Assembly: GCA_035529435.1 (NCBI GenBank)
Contig: DATKWS010000016.1
Span: 1 to 24,329 of the forward strand
Reading direction: 5' to 3'
Origin: DATKWS01 sp035529435
Lineage (GTDB): Bacteria; Krumholzibacteriota; Krumholzibacteriia; Krumholzibacteriales; Krumholzibacteriaceae
Length of the DNA: 24,329 bases
Positions 1 to 6,921 of this stretch are shown here, in pieces. The notes under the pieces are model-generated. The model was not told where the DNA came from. It searched no databases and saw only the letters and a list, made by a program, of their open reading frames with translations. The translations under genes were made by a program, and so were the position numbers. The first letter of the stretch is position 1. Each line of letters starts with the position of its first letter.

Positions 1-1
1 G

Positions 2-463
2 ATGCTCCGCGGCGGCTGGGAGATAATCAAGGATCATCCATGGTTCGGGGTCGGTACGATGGATCTCGCCGATACGTACCGGCGCTACATGCCACCGGGG
101 GCGGTGCACGTTCACGGCCACCTGCACAATATCTTCCTGCAGGTCGCCGCGACGATGGGAATCATCGGGCTGGCCGCATTCTGCTATCTATTCTACGCGT
201 TTTTCAAACTCCTGATCGGCAACCTGCGGCGCCCGCTCGATCAACCCGAGCGGGCATTCGTGGTCGGTTCTATCGGCGCCTCCGTCGGATTTATCGTGAA
301 CGGCCTCTTCGAGTGGAATTTCGGCGACGCCGAGGTCGTGATGCTCCTCTACCTCGTCGTCGGCGCCAACCTGGCCTTCGCGATGCGCGGGGGGCGGTTC
401 GGTGGATCGGACCGATCGCGCGCCGGCCGCGGACCGGTCCGGGCACGGGAAGGGAACGGGTGA
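2..463 (+). CDS. O-antigen ligase / polymerase family membrane protein, C-terminal part (5' truncated by window)
   Basis: This is the C-terminal part of a polytopic inner-membrane protein resembling the Wzy_C O-antigen ligase/polymerase family, which joins or polymerises lipid-linked surface polysaccharide at the periplasmic face. The visible motif is a W-x9-HPWFGVG stretch (residues 6-18 of the visible part). A hydrophilic loop with several His (VHVHGHLHN) follows, then hydrophobic segments near residues 46-70, 87-102 and 111-128. The HPxFGVG and loop-His pattern is typical of this family just before its last membrane spans. The first visible ATG at base 2 is unlikely to be the true start, because members usually have 400 or more residues. 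The tail is Arg/Gly-rich and ends at TGA 461-463. The following prenyltransferase fits a polysaccharide locus. Which polymer is made cannot be told. Confidence 0.75.
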   Translation: MLRGGWEIIKDHPWFGVGTMDLADTYRRYMPPGAVHVHGHLHNIFLQVAATMGIIGLAAFCYLFYAFFKLLIGNLRRPLDQPERAFVVGSIGASVGFIVNGLFEWNFGDAEVVMLLYLVVGANLAFAMRGGRFGGSDRSRAGRGPVRAREGNG

Positions 464-467
464 GCCG

Positions 468-728
468 ATGAGAACGAGAGGCCTCCCGGGCGGCATGAGC
501 GGGGAATCGACGGCGGAATATTACCGGTTTATCAATGAACGGATCAGGGATCGAATGGAAGGGCTTCAATCGGCGCGCCCGTCATCTGTACCGGCACGAC
601 GATGTGAGCGGCAGCCCGGGGCCGTGCATTCGGCAATTGACGGGCGTACCGCGCATTGCATATGTTTCCGTATGTACGGTCCGACGCGGCGGAACCGTGT
701 CGCTGTCACCGGGATGGGAGGCGCATGA
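468..728 (+). pseudogene. Remnant of an aspartate/glutamate racemase-family gene (YgeA-like), N-terminus only
   Basis: An 86-codon reading frame opens at ATG 468. Its first 40 or so residues match the N-terminus of YgeA-type amino-acid racemases from memory: M-T-GL-GGMS-EST-YYR-INE-I-R-GL-SA. Two usually conserved positions are changed here (GLLGG reads GLPGG; MSWES reads MSGES). After about base 580 the similarity in this frame stops, while family members have about 230 residues. Another frame at 573-605 reads GAPVICTGTTM, faintly like the family's ICTNTM segment, which would suit an internal deletion with a frame change. The stop TGA (726-728) overlaps the next gene's ATG. I read it as a decayed, non-functional fragment. 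A short expressed peptide coupled to the next gene cannot be excluded. Confidence 0.6.
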
Positions 729-1615
729 AGGTAGTCTGGTATGTGCTCGTCTCGATGCGGCCCAAGCAGTGGTCGAAGAACCTCGTTCTCTTCGCCGGGG
801 TCGTATTCTCGAAACGGTTTCTCGAGTTTTCGCTGGTGCAAAAGAGCCTCATCGGGTTCGGCGTTTTCTGCCTGCTGTCGGGAGCGATCTATATACTGAA
901 CGACATCTTCGATCGGCGTAACGACATCGAGCACCCGTCCAAGAGGAAGCGCCCGATTCCCTCGGGAGCGCTCCCCGTCGGAACCGCCGCGGCCGTTTCG
1001 ATCGCACTCGTCGCGCTGCTCGTGCCGGCATCGCTGCTTCTCGGCATGGAGTTCTTTCTCCTCGCCTTGATATTCGTGGTGCTGAATCTCGCCTATTCAC
1101 TGTTTCTGCGGCAGGTCGTGATTCTCGATGTAATCGCGATCTCCTTCAGCTTTCTCATCCGGGCGGCCGCGGGGGTCGTGGTGCTCCACCCGGTGATCCC
1201 CAATATCGAATTTTCGCCGTGGCTCTGGATTTGCACGCTCTTTCTCTCGCTGTTCCTCGCCATTTGCAAGCGTCGAAACGAGATCTGCCTGCTCGAGAGC
1301 GCCTCCGACCATCGTGATTCCCTCAAGGACTATTCGGTGCGCCTTCTCGACCAGCTGGTCGGCCTCTCGGCGACCGCCACGCTCGTTTCATACTCCATCT
1401 ACACGGTGTGGCCCGCGACCGTGGCGAAATTCGGCACCAGCAGGCTTGTCTACACGATTCCGTTCGTCGTTTTCGGGATCATGCGGTATCTGTATCTCGT
1501 GTACAACCGGCAGGTGGGGGGCGACCCGTCGGGCGTGCTCCTCACCGAGCGATCGATATTGATAGATGTCTTTCTCTGGTTTGTCGCCACCCTCCTGATA
1601 CTGGTGGTTGGCTGA
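725..1615 (+). CDS. UbiA-family prenyltransferase, decaprenyl-phosphate phosphoribosyltransferase-like
   Basis: The 296-residue integral membrane protein belongs to the UbiA superfamily. The N-terminal RPKQWSKNLVLFAG stretch and the first Asp-rich motif NDIFDRRNDIEHPSKRKRPI (near residues 58-77) resemble the DPPR-synthase branch, which transfers 5-phosphoribose from PRPP to a polyprenyl phosphate. A second motif, DVIAISFSFLIRAAAG, lies near residues 136-151, and several hydrophobic spans follow. ATG 725 is chosen because GGGAGG lies just upstream (715-720) and MKVVWYVLVSMRPKQW begins like family members; an in-frame ATG at 656 would add an atypical basic/Cys-rich leader. Neighbours suggest a role in surface glycan assembly. 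The exact acceptor and donor are inferred from family resemblance only. Confidence 0.85.
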   Translation: MKVVWYVLVSMRPKQWSKNLVLFAGVVFSKRFLEFSLVQKSLIGFGVFCLLSGAIYILNDIFDRRNDIEHPSKRKRPIPSGALPVGTAAAVSIALVALLVPASLLLGMEFFLLALIFVVLNLAYSLFLRQVVILDVIAISFSFLIRAAAGVVVLHPVIPNIEFSPWLWICTLFLSLFLAICKRRNEICLLESASDHRDSLKDYSVRLLDQLVGLSATATLVSYSIYTVWPATVAKFGTSRLVYTIPFVVFGIMRYLYLVYNRQVGGDPSGVLLTERSILIDVFLWFVATLLILVVG

Positions 1616-1638
1616 TACGATCCGCGGAGGTGGATTCT

Positions 1639-2730
1639 GTGGCGTCGAAAGTGGCGGTTATCCGGACATCACCCGAACAGATTCTCGATGATATTCACCG
1701 GGCAATGGAAGCGGCGGGGGCGGGGCAGGTTCTCAAGGCCGAGCGCGAATTGCTCCTCAAGCTCAATCTCTCATGGACAAAGTACTTTCCCGCCTGTTCG
1801 AGCCAACCCTGGCAGCTCGAGGGGGTGGTCAGGGATCTCCTCTCGCGCGGCTATCGGACGGATCAGATCATTCCGATCGAGAACAAGACGGTGGTCACGC
1901 ATCCGCGCAAGGGCGCCCGGAACAACCTCTGGATGCCCATACTGGAACGGTACGGACTGCCGTTTGTTCCGCTGCCCGAAGTGGAGTGGGTCGTGTACGA
2001 GTTTCGTTCCGAACTCCTCAGGCTTCATGAGATATTTCCCGAAGGTATCGAGATACCGAAGATGTTCATCGGCAGGGATATTCTTCATCTACCGACCGTG
2101 AAAACACACGGGCACTCGATCACCACCGGCGCCATCAAGAATGCATTCGGCGGGCTCCTCAAGGAAGTACGGCATTACGCGCACAAGTACATTCACGAGG
2201 TGCTCGTCGATCTGCTCCTGATGCAACGCGAGCTCCACCCAAACGTGTTCGCCGTCATGGATGGAACGGTGTGCGGCAACGGAGCGGGCCCGAGGACAAT
2301 GGATCCGGTTGTGGGGGATCTCGTTCTCGCCGGCGCCGATTCCGTCGCCATCGATGCGGTGGCCGCGCAGATCATGGGATTCGATCCGATGTCGATTCCC
2401 TACCTGCGCATGGCGACCGAACGCGGGCTGGGCGAGGCGCGTATAAAGGAGATAGAGATCGTCGGAGAGGATATTGGTAAACTGAATTTACGGTTCGAGG
2501 TGAAGCGGAGCTTTGTCATATGGGGCGACCAGATGTTGCGTCTCGGTCCCCTGCGGTTTCTCGAGCGGATCGCGCTCCATTCGCCCCTCGTGGTCTGGGC
2601 GCCCCTGGCATCGAACATCTATCACGACCTGTTCTGGTATCCAACCGTCGGCAGGGTGAAGATCAGGAAATTCGAGCGGACGAAATGGGGCCGGCTCTGG
2701 GACCGCTACCGTACCGGCTCGCGGGGGTGA
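1639..2730 (+). CDS. DUF362 domain-containing protein
   Basis: The 363-residue protein carries the DUF362 hallmarks: a central PTVKTHGHSITTGAIKNAFG block (about residues 154-173) and a later DGTVCGNGAGPR block followed by LVLAGADSVAIDAVAA (about residues 210-245). The domain's biochemical function is not established. Members occur as stand-alone proteins or fused to ferredoxin domains, and no Cys-rich Fe-S motif is visible here. GTG 1639 is preferred because GCGGAGG (1624-1630) sits eight bases upstream; GTG 1630 is in frame but lies inside that site. It starts 23 bases after the prenyltransferase, so the two are probably co-transcribed. The C-terminal third is hydrophobic and aromatic (PLVVWAPLASNIYHDLFWY), which may be a membrane-associating segment. 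Confidence 0.85.
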   Translation: MASKVAVIRTSPEQILDDIHRAMEAAGAGQVLKAERELLLKLNLSWTKYFPACSSQPWQLEGVVRDLLSRGYRTDQIIPIENKTVVTHPRKGARNNLWMPILERYGLPFVPLPEVEWVVYEFRSELLRLHEIFPEGIEIPKMFIGRDILHLPTVKTHGHSITTGAIKNAFGGLLKEVRHYAHKYIHEVLVDLLLMQRELHPNVFAVMDGTVCGNGAGPRTMDPVVGDLVLAGADSVAIDAVAAQIMGFDPMSIPYLRMATERGLGEARIKEIEIVGEDIGKLNLRFEVKRSFVIWGDQMLRLGPLRFLERIALHSPLVVWAPLASNIYHDLFWYPTVGRVKIRKFERTKWGRLWDRYRTGSRG

Positions 2731-2785
2731 TTTTCCCCGCGCCTCCATCGGTCTGTCCGTTTCATTCCGCGCGAAGGATTTTGCA

Positions 2786-3664
2786 GTGTCTCTCACTGTG
2801 CAGTGCGCCGCAAAGGTGAATCTCTACCTCGCGGTCGTCGGGTCGCGGGAAGATGGGTATCACGATATCGTGACCCTGTTCCAGCCCGTGTCGCTCTGGG
2901 ACGAGGTGACACTCGCTCCGTGCGTGGGAGGGGTACGGATTACCGGGAACGATCCGGCGATTCCCTGGGATGAACGAAACCTGTGTCACCGCGCTGCGAC
3001 GCTTCTGCTCGAGGCAGTGGGATGTGTGGAGGGCGTTTCGATCGATGTGCACAAGGCGATACCGAGCGGGGCGGGGCTGGGAGGGGGCAGCAGCGATGCG
3101 GCTGCGACTCTGGTGGGAATCAACGAGTTGTTCGCGTTCGGCCTTTCGCCGGATCAACTACGGGAAATCGCCCTGGGTGTCGGCAGCGACGTTCCGTTTT
3201 TCGTCCTCGGGCGGCCGGCGATCGGCAGGGGGCGCGGTGAAATTCTCGAGGTGACCACCGGCCTGCCGCCGTGCCATATCGTCGTTGTAAAACCGAATAT
3301 AACCATTTCAACAGAATGGGCTTACAGGAATTTCAGTTTACTGTTGACAAGGGAAAAGAGTGAGGTTACACTAAAACAGTTGCTGGAGGGATTACGGAAA
3401 TTTCCGAATAGAGAACTCAATACGTACAATAGCTTTGAAAGCGGCGTAGTTGAGAAATTTTCGGAAATCGGATTGGTTCTACAAGAGTGTAGACGGCAGG
3501 GGGCGATACTGTGCTCTCTGAGCGGTAGCGGATCGGCGTGCTTCGCACTGTTTGATGAACGGCACCGAGCCGAGGAGGTTTCAAATTACTTTATCGCGAA
3601 AGGGCTTTTTGCGAGTGTAACTCGACCGGTGAATCAAGCGTTGGTGCTCCTCTGGAAGGAGTAG
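2786..3664 (+). CDS. ispE: 4-diphosphocytidyl-2-C-methyl-D-erythritol kinase
   Basis: The 292-residue cytosolic enzyme phosphorylates CDP-ME at the 2-hydroxyl with ATP, a step of the MEP route to isopentenyl diphosphate. The N-terminal AAKVNLYLAVVGSREDGYH is the family opening. The GHMP-kinase ATP loop PSGAGLGGGSSDAAA lies near residues 93-107. GSDVPFFVLGRPAIGRGRGE follows, and the C-terminal SLSGSGSACFALF is the third GHMP motif. Start GTG 2786 has GAAGGA (2773-2778) upstream. Length is normal. The gene changes character part way: bases up to about 3290 are near 58-60% GC with neighbour-like codons, while 3300-3660 drops to about 40% in the lines counted. A strong promoter-like sequence lies inside this later part. 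The reading frame is intact. Confidence 0.95.
   Translation: MSLTVQCAAKVNLYLAVVGSREDGYHDIVTLFQPVSLWDEVTLAPCVGGVRITGNDPAIPWDERNLCHRAATLLLEAVGCVEGVSIDVHKAIPSGAGLGGGSSDAAATLVGINELFAFGLSPDQLREIALGVGSDVPFFVLGRPAIGRGRGEILEVTTGLPPCHIVVVKPNITISTEWAYRNFSLLLTREKSEVTLKQLLEGLRKFPNRELNTYNSFESGVVEKFSEIGLVLQECRRQGAILCSLSGSGSACFALFDERHRAEEVSNYFIAKGLFASVTRPVNQALVLLWKE
3344..3372 (+). promoter_or_regulatory. Putative sigma70-type promoter inside ispE, upstream of spoVG
   Basis: TTGACA (3344-3349), a 17-base spacer and TACACT (3367-3372) give a consensus -35 and one near-consensus -10 at ideal spacing. The predicted start is near 3379, about 310 bases before spoVG. It could drive spoVG and tRNA-Gln independently of the upstream genes. 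The region is AT-rich, so chance similarity is possible. Confidence 0.4.
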
Positions 3665-3688
3665 CAGATAAGGTTCAGGGGGGGTCAA

Positions 3689-3982
3689 ATGGAAATAACT
3701 GAAATAAGAATATCCTTACGTGACGACAACAAGCTAAAAGCCTTTGCAAGCATTACATTGGATAACTGCTTCGTGATTCGTGGTCTGAAGATCATCGAGG
3801 GGGCAAAAGGCGTATTCGTCGCGATGCCGAGTCGGAAAAGGCCGGATGGAACCTATCAGGACGTCGCCCATCCGATCAATAACTCCACGAGGGATTGGAT
3901 GGAAGAGCAGATAATAAAGGCGTACAAGAAAGAAATGGAGCGGGTCGAGAGAGAGGCGGGTCTAGAGGTTTCGCAGGAATAG
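3689..3982 (+). CDS. spoVG: SpoVG family RNA/DNA-binding regulator
   Basis: The 97-residue protein matches SpoVG over its whole length: MEITEIRIS at the start, then KLKAFASITLDNCFVIRGLKI, MPSRKRPDGTYQDVAHPIN and a helical charged C-terminus. SpoVG was named from Bacillus sporulation and septation but is widespread in non-sporulating bacteria, where homologues bind nucleic acids and regulate gene expression. No sporulation gene is visible here, so the name should not be read as evidence of spores. A purine-rich AGGGGGGG site precedes ATG 3689. The gene lies between ispE and tRNA-Gln, with 24 bases from ispE, and shares the lower GC of the ispE 3' half. Confidence 0.95.
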   Translation: MEITEIRISLRDDNKLKAFASITLDNCFVIRGLKIIEGAKGVFVAMPSRKRPDGTYQDVAHPINNSTRDWMEEQIIKAYKKEMERVEREAGLEVSQE

Positions 3983-4002
3983 CCAGGATTACCGAGGTGC
4001 AT

Positions 4003-4076
4003 TGGGGCGTCGTCAAGTGGCAAGACACAGGACTTTGGATCCTGGATCGGAGGTTCGAATCCTCCCGCCCCAGCCA
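4003..4076 (+). tRNA. tRNA-Gln (anticodon TTG)
   Basis: A complete cloverleaf can be folded by eye. The acceptor stem is TGGGGCG (4003-4009) with CGCCCCA (4066-4072), followed by discriminator G and an encoded CCA (4074-4076). The D arm is GTC/GAC. The anticodon stem CAGGA/TCCTG encloses loop CTTTGGA, giving anticodon TTG for CAA codons. The T arm is GGAGG-TTCGAAT-CCTCC. The U1-A72 first pair is characteristic of bacterial tRNA-Gln. It lies 20 bases after spoVG and is followed by an intrinsic terminator, so it is probably processed from a spoVG-containing transcript. Confidence 0.97.
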
Positions 4077-4091
4077 GTTCTTGTTGAAGCG

Positions 4092-4116
4092 GTGGCCGAT
4101 GGGGTCACTTTTTTTT
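4092..4116 (+). terminator. Intrinsic terminator/attenuator between tRNA-Gln and prs
   Basis: GTGGCC (4092-4097), loop GATGG and GGTCAC (4103-4108) form a six-pair stem with one G-T wobble, followed directly by eight T residues (4109-4116). This is the standard layout of a factor-independent terminator. The last T is followed by GGAGG (4117-4121), the prs ribosome binding site, so prs expression may depend on read-through. Confidence 0.7.
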
Positions 4117-4126
4117 GGAGGTCGGC

Positions 4127-5065
4127 GTGGTATTGAACGACATAATTCTGATTTCCGGTACGGCGAATCCGGATCTTTCCGAACGGATAGCGCAACGCCT
4201 CGATACACCGCTGTGCAATGTCGAGATCGGCCGTTTTTCGGATGGTGAGATACGGGTATGCATCGTCGACAACATCAGGGGCACCGATGTGTTCATCATT
4301 CAGCCGACGTTTCCTCCGGCAGAGAATCTCCTCGAGCTGCTGATAATCACGGATGCGTGCGCCCGCGCTTCGGCCAAGCGGATAACCGCCGTTGTGCCCT
4401 ACTACGGGTACGCCCGGCAGGACCGCAAGGATCAACCCCGCGTACCGATTTCGGCGAAACTCGTCGCGAATCTCATATCGGTGGCGGGCACCCACCGTGT
4501 TCTTGCCCTCGAACTGCACGCCGCCCAGATACAGGGATTTTTCGATATACAGGTCGATAATCTTTTTGCGATACCGGTCTTCCTTGAATATATTAGTGGC
4601 ACAAAATTCAAGAACCTGACGGTGGTGTCGCCCGATGTCGGCGGTATCAAGATGGGCAGGGCCTTCGCCAAGCGCATGAACGCCAACCTCGCGATCGTGG
4701 ACAAGCGAAGGACAAGCTCCGACAAGTCGGAGCTCTTGAATATCATCGGGGACGTGAAAGGAAGCGACATCATCATCCTCGATGATATGATCAGCACGGC
4801 GGGGACGATCACGCAGGCCGCCGCTGCACTCAGAAAGGCCGGTGCGCGAAAGATCGTCGCCGCGGCCACGCATCCGGTGCTCTCGGGGGATGCACCCGAG
4901 AAACTCGAGCGGTCGGTCATCGAAGAAGTTATCGTCACCAATTCGATACCGCTTCAGAACCACAACCGGTGCAGCAAGATAACGGTCCTGGACGTGGCTC
5001 CTCTGCTCGGGGAGGCGATTCGCAGGATACACACGAACGAATCGGTGAGTTCCCTGTTCGACTGA
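4127..5065 (+). CDS. prs: Ribose-phosphate pyrophosphokinase (PRPP synthetase)
   Basis: The 312-residue cytosolic enzyme makes PRPP from ribose 5-phosphate and ATP for purine, pyrimidine, His, Trp and NAD synthesis. Family motifs are LISGTANPDLSERIA at the start, GRFSDGEIRVCI, PYYGYARQDRK, ELHAAQIQGFFD and the PRPP-binding loop DDMISTAGT near residues 219-227. Length is normal. Start GTG 4127 has GGAGG (4117-4121) five bases upstream; TTG 4115 lies inside that site and TTG 4133 is a longer-spaced alternative. The gene begins just behind a terminator-like hairpin that follows tRNA-Gln. I saw no separate promoter, so it may be fed by read-through. PRPP is also the expected donor for the UbiA-family enzyme at 725-1615. 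Confidence 0.96.
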   Translation: MVLNDIILISGTANPDLSERIAQRLDTPLCNVEIGRFSDGEIRVCIVDNIRGTDVFIIQPTFPPAENLLELLIITDACARASAKRITAVVPYYGYARQDRKDQPRVPISAKLVANLISVAGTHRVLALELHAAQIQGFFDIQVDNLFAIPVFLEYISGTKFKNLTVVSPDVGGIKMGRAFAKRMNANLAIVDKRRTSSDKSELLNIIGDVKGSDIIILDDMISTAGTITQAAAALRKAGARKIVAAATHPVLSGDAPEKLERSVIEEVIVTNSIPLQNHNRCSKITVLDVAPLLGEAIRRIHTNESVSSLFD

Positions 5066-5079
5066 AGTTGGAGGAAACG

Positions 5080-5757
5080 ATGAACGACATCAAACTCAAG
5101 AGCCGCATTAGAGAGGAAACGGGTACGAAGATGACGCGCAAGCTCCGCTCGAAGGGGGAGGTGCCGGGGGTGCTCTACGGACACAGGGTGGAACCGATCA
5201 ATCTCACCCTTCCGGAACACGAGCTGTGGCACATTCTCCATAGTGCGACGAGCGAGCATCTCATCTTGACGCTCGATATCGAGGACACGGCCGAAAACGA
5301 CGTACTGACCCTTGTCAGGGACGTGCAGCATCATCCCGTCACCGGAGATATCCTGCACGTCGATTTTCAACGGATATCCCTCACCGAGAAGATCAAGGTC
5401 GGGGTGCCGATCATTCTCTCCGGCACGGCACGCGGGGTGAAGGAGTTCGGCGGTGTTCTCGATCACGGCGTGCGCGAGGTCACGACCCATTGCATGCCGA
5501 AGCAGATACCCGAGTCCATCGAGGTCGATGTATCCGATATGGATATCGGCGACTCGGTGCACATTTCGGATATTGTCGGGCGGTATCCCGAGCTCGAGTT
5601 CCTGGATGATTCCAATGTGACGCTGGCGCATGTATCCCCTCCCAAGAAGCTCGAGATCTTCAAGGAAGAGCTCGAAGGGGTGGAGGAAGCGGCTGCCGGG
5701 GAGGAAGGGGCCGTGGAAAAGGAGAAGGAACCGGCCGGCGAAGGGGAGGAATCGTAG
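5080..5757 (+). CDS. rplY: 50S ribosomal protein L25 / general stress protein Ctc
   Basis: The 225-residue protein is the long (CTC/TL5) form of L25, which binds 5S rRNA in the large subunit. The N-terminal L25 domain (about residues 1-95) has KMTRKLRSKGEVPGVLYG and DVQHHPVTGDILHVDF. The C-terminal beta domain (about 96-190) has GTARGVKEFGGVLDHG and PESIEVDVSDMDIGD. The last 35 residues are a Glu/Ala/Gly-rich acidic tail, common in this family and probably disordered. ATG 5080 follows TTGGAGG. The gene is 14 bases after prs and 6 before pth, so the three form an operon. The order prs-rplY-pth is conserved widely. Confidence 0.95.
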   Translation: MNDIKLKSRIREETGTKMTRKLRSKGEVPGVLYGHRVEPINLTLPEHELWHILHSATSEHLILTLDIEDTAENDVLTLVRDVQHHPVTGDILHVDFQRISLTEKIKVGVPIILSGTARGVKEFGGVLDHGVREVTTHCMPKQIPESIEVDVSDMDIGDSVHISDIVGRYPELEFLDDSNVTLAHVSPPKKLEIFKEELEGVEEAAAGEEGAVEKEKEPAGEGEES

Positions 5758-5763
5758 CGGAGA

Positions 5764-6342
5764 ATGTCCAGTATATCTCTGCTCTTCGGCCTCGGAAATC
5801 CGGGCGCCAGATACCAGCATACGAGACACAATATCGGTCTTGATACCCTCGCGTCCTTGGCCGGGCGTTACCGGCTCTCATGGGAGCCGGTGCGCGGCGT
5901 CGCGCGCCGCGCACCGTGGGGATATGCCGGAAGGCACGTCCTTCTCATGCAGTCACTCACGTACATGAATGTGTCCGGATGCGCGCTCGCCGCGTGTGGT
6001 GACTTCGAGCCGGGCGGCATGATCGCCGTGTGCGATGACATCAACCTTCCGCTGGGACGGATCCGGATACGGCCAGGCGGCGGCAGCGGTGGGCACCGGG
6101 GGCTCGAATCGATCATCGAGACGCTCGGTACCGAGGAGTTTCCCCGGCTGCGAATGGGCATCGGTGCCCCGGAGGGGGGCGGCGATCTCAGCGAATACGT
6201 TCTCTCGGCATTCGATGATGAGGAACAGGCTGCCGTCGCCTTGATGGTGCGGATGGCGGTCGATGCGCTCCAAATCGCCGTCCGCGACGGCCTCGAGGAA
6301 GCGATGCAACGCTACAACCGGAAAGAACCTCCACCGGTTTGA
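5764..6342 (+). CDS. pth: Peptidyl-tRNA hydrolase
   Basis: The 192-residue esterase frees tRNA from peptidyl-tRNAs that drop off ribosomes. Motifs in order: FGLGNPGARYQHTRHNIG with Asn12 and catalytic His22, SLTYMNVSG with the substrate-contacting Asn, CDDINLPLGRIRIR with the conserved Asp, GGGSGGHRGLESI, and PRLRMGIGAPE. All expected catalytic positions are present and length is normal. ATG 5764 starts six bases after the rplY stop, so it is translationally close to rplY, and the purine-rich GCGGAGA there may serve as ribosome binding site. Downstream lies a hairpin and then the separate promoter of the rpsF operon. Confidence 0.96.
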   Translation: MSSISLLFGLGNPGARYQHTRHNIGLDTLASLAGRYRLSWEPVRGVARRAPWGYAGRHVLLMQSLTYMNVSGCALAACGDFEPGGMIAVCDDINLPLGRIRIRPGGGSGGHRGLESIIETLGTEEFPRLRMGIGAPEGGGDLSEYVLSAFDDEEQAAVALMVRMAVDALQIAVRDGLEEAMQRYNRKEPPPV

Positions 6343-6392
6343 CCTGTGACGTTACCCGGCGGTCCCCGAGCCTTCGATTCCCCGTGGAATGA

Positions 6393-6419
6393 CCCGCGCC
6401 ACGCTGGAAACAGCGCGGG
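6393..6419 (+). other. GC-rich hairpin downstream of pth
   Basis: CCCGCGC (6393-6399) and GCGCGGG (6413-6419) are perfect inverted repeats. An alternative fold pairs CGCTG (6402-6406) with CAGCG (6411-6415) across a GAAA tetraloop. No T-tract follows, so it is not a classic intrinsic terminator; it could stabilise the pth mRNA 3' end. It ends 11 bases before the rpsF -35. Confidence 0.45.
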
Positions 6420-6429
6420 AAACATGCCC

Positions 6430-6458
6430 TTGACCGCTCCGGAGGAATATGGTATATT
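6430..6458 (+). promoter_or_regulatory. Promoter of the rpsF-rpsR-rplI operon
   Basis: TTGACC (6430-6435), a 17-base spacer ending in TGG and TATATT (6453-6458) make a near-consensus sigma70-type promoter with an extended -10. It lies in a true intergenic gap, with a predicted start near 6465 and about 113 bases of leader before rpsF. Confidence 0.7.
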
Positions 6459-6468
6459 GCTTTCCACC

Positions 6469-6504
6469 GAAACGGGCCCACGCCCTCGGCGCGGCGGCCG
6501 TTTC
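6469..6504 (+). other. First leader stem-loop of the rpsF mRNA
   Basis: GAAACGG (6469-6475) pairs with CCGTTTC (6498-6504), with further GC pairing possible inside. It sits at the extreme 5' end of the predicted rpsF transcript and may protect it or contribute to the leader fold. Confidence 0.4.
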
Positions 6505-6517
6505 CTCGTAACCATCA

Positions 6518-6569
6518 TTCCCTACTTTCCAAGGGAGTGCTTGGAAAGTCGCAAAGACCGAAGGGAGGG
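6518..6569 (+). promoter_or_regulatory. Candidate S6:S18-binding leader RNA, enclosing the rpsF ribosome binding site
   Basis: A lower stem TTCCCT (6518-6523) with AGGGAG (6562-6567) continues directly on its 5' side into a perfect ten-pair stem, ACTTTCCAAG (6524-6533) with CTTGGAAAGT (6540-6549). The 12-base 3'-side internal loop (6550-6561) ends in ACCGA. From memory, the known autoregulatory motif bound by the S6:S18 complex is two stems separated by a 3' loop with a conserved CCG. The lower stem's 3' strand is part of the Shine-Dalgarno run, so the closed form would block rpsF translation. Confidence 0.6.
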
Positions 6570-6577
6570 ACCCACTG

Positions 6578-6904
6578 ATGCGTGCCTATGAGTGCGTGTA
6601 CATACTCGATCCAGCCCTGGAAGAGATCGCCGTAAAGGAAAAGACGGACCGTACCCGCGAGATCATCACTTCGCGGGGGGGTGCCGTTCACAAGGTGGAC
6701 GCATGGGGTAAGCGGAGGCTTGCGTGCCCCATCAGCAAGCGGACCGAAGGGATGTATACCCTTCTCAAGTTCTCGGGAGACAATGCGATTCTCGCCGAGT
6801 TGAACAGGGTTTTCAGGTTCGACGACGCCGTGCTGCGACACCTCATCGTTGTCGACGACAATCCACTGCCACCGGCGACGGCCCCCGCGGCGGCGGATTC
6901 CTAA
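6578..6904 (+). CDS. rpsF: 30S ribosomal protein S6
   Basis: The 108-residue protein opens with MRAYECVYILDPALEE and contains GAVHKVDAWGKRRLACPI and a C-terminal DDAVLRHLIV strand, all typical of S6. S6 binds 16S rRNA in the platform as a heterodimer with S18. The tail after residue 95 is Pro/Ala-rich and variable in the family. A GGAGGG site (6564-6569) lies eight bases before ATG 6578 and is partly paired in the proposed leader structure. The gene heads an operon with rpsR and rplI. No ssb lies between rpsF and rpsR, unlike in many Firmicutes. Confidence 0.97.
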   Translation: MRAYECVYILDPALEEIAVKEKTDRTREIITSRGGAVHKVDAWGKRRLACPISKRTEGMYTLLKFSGDNAILAELNRVFRFDDAVLRHLIVVDDNPLPPATAPAAADS

Positions 6905-6921
6905 ATCACGGTAGGGAGAGA

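Noticed and set aside
656..724. N-terminal extension of the UbiA-family protein
   Set aside because: The added residues are Cys/Arg-rich and unlike the family, while ATG 725 has a good ribosome binding site and the expected opening.
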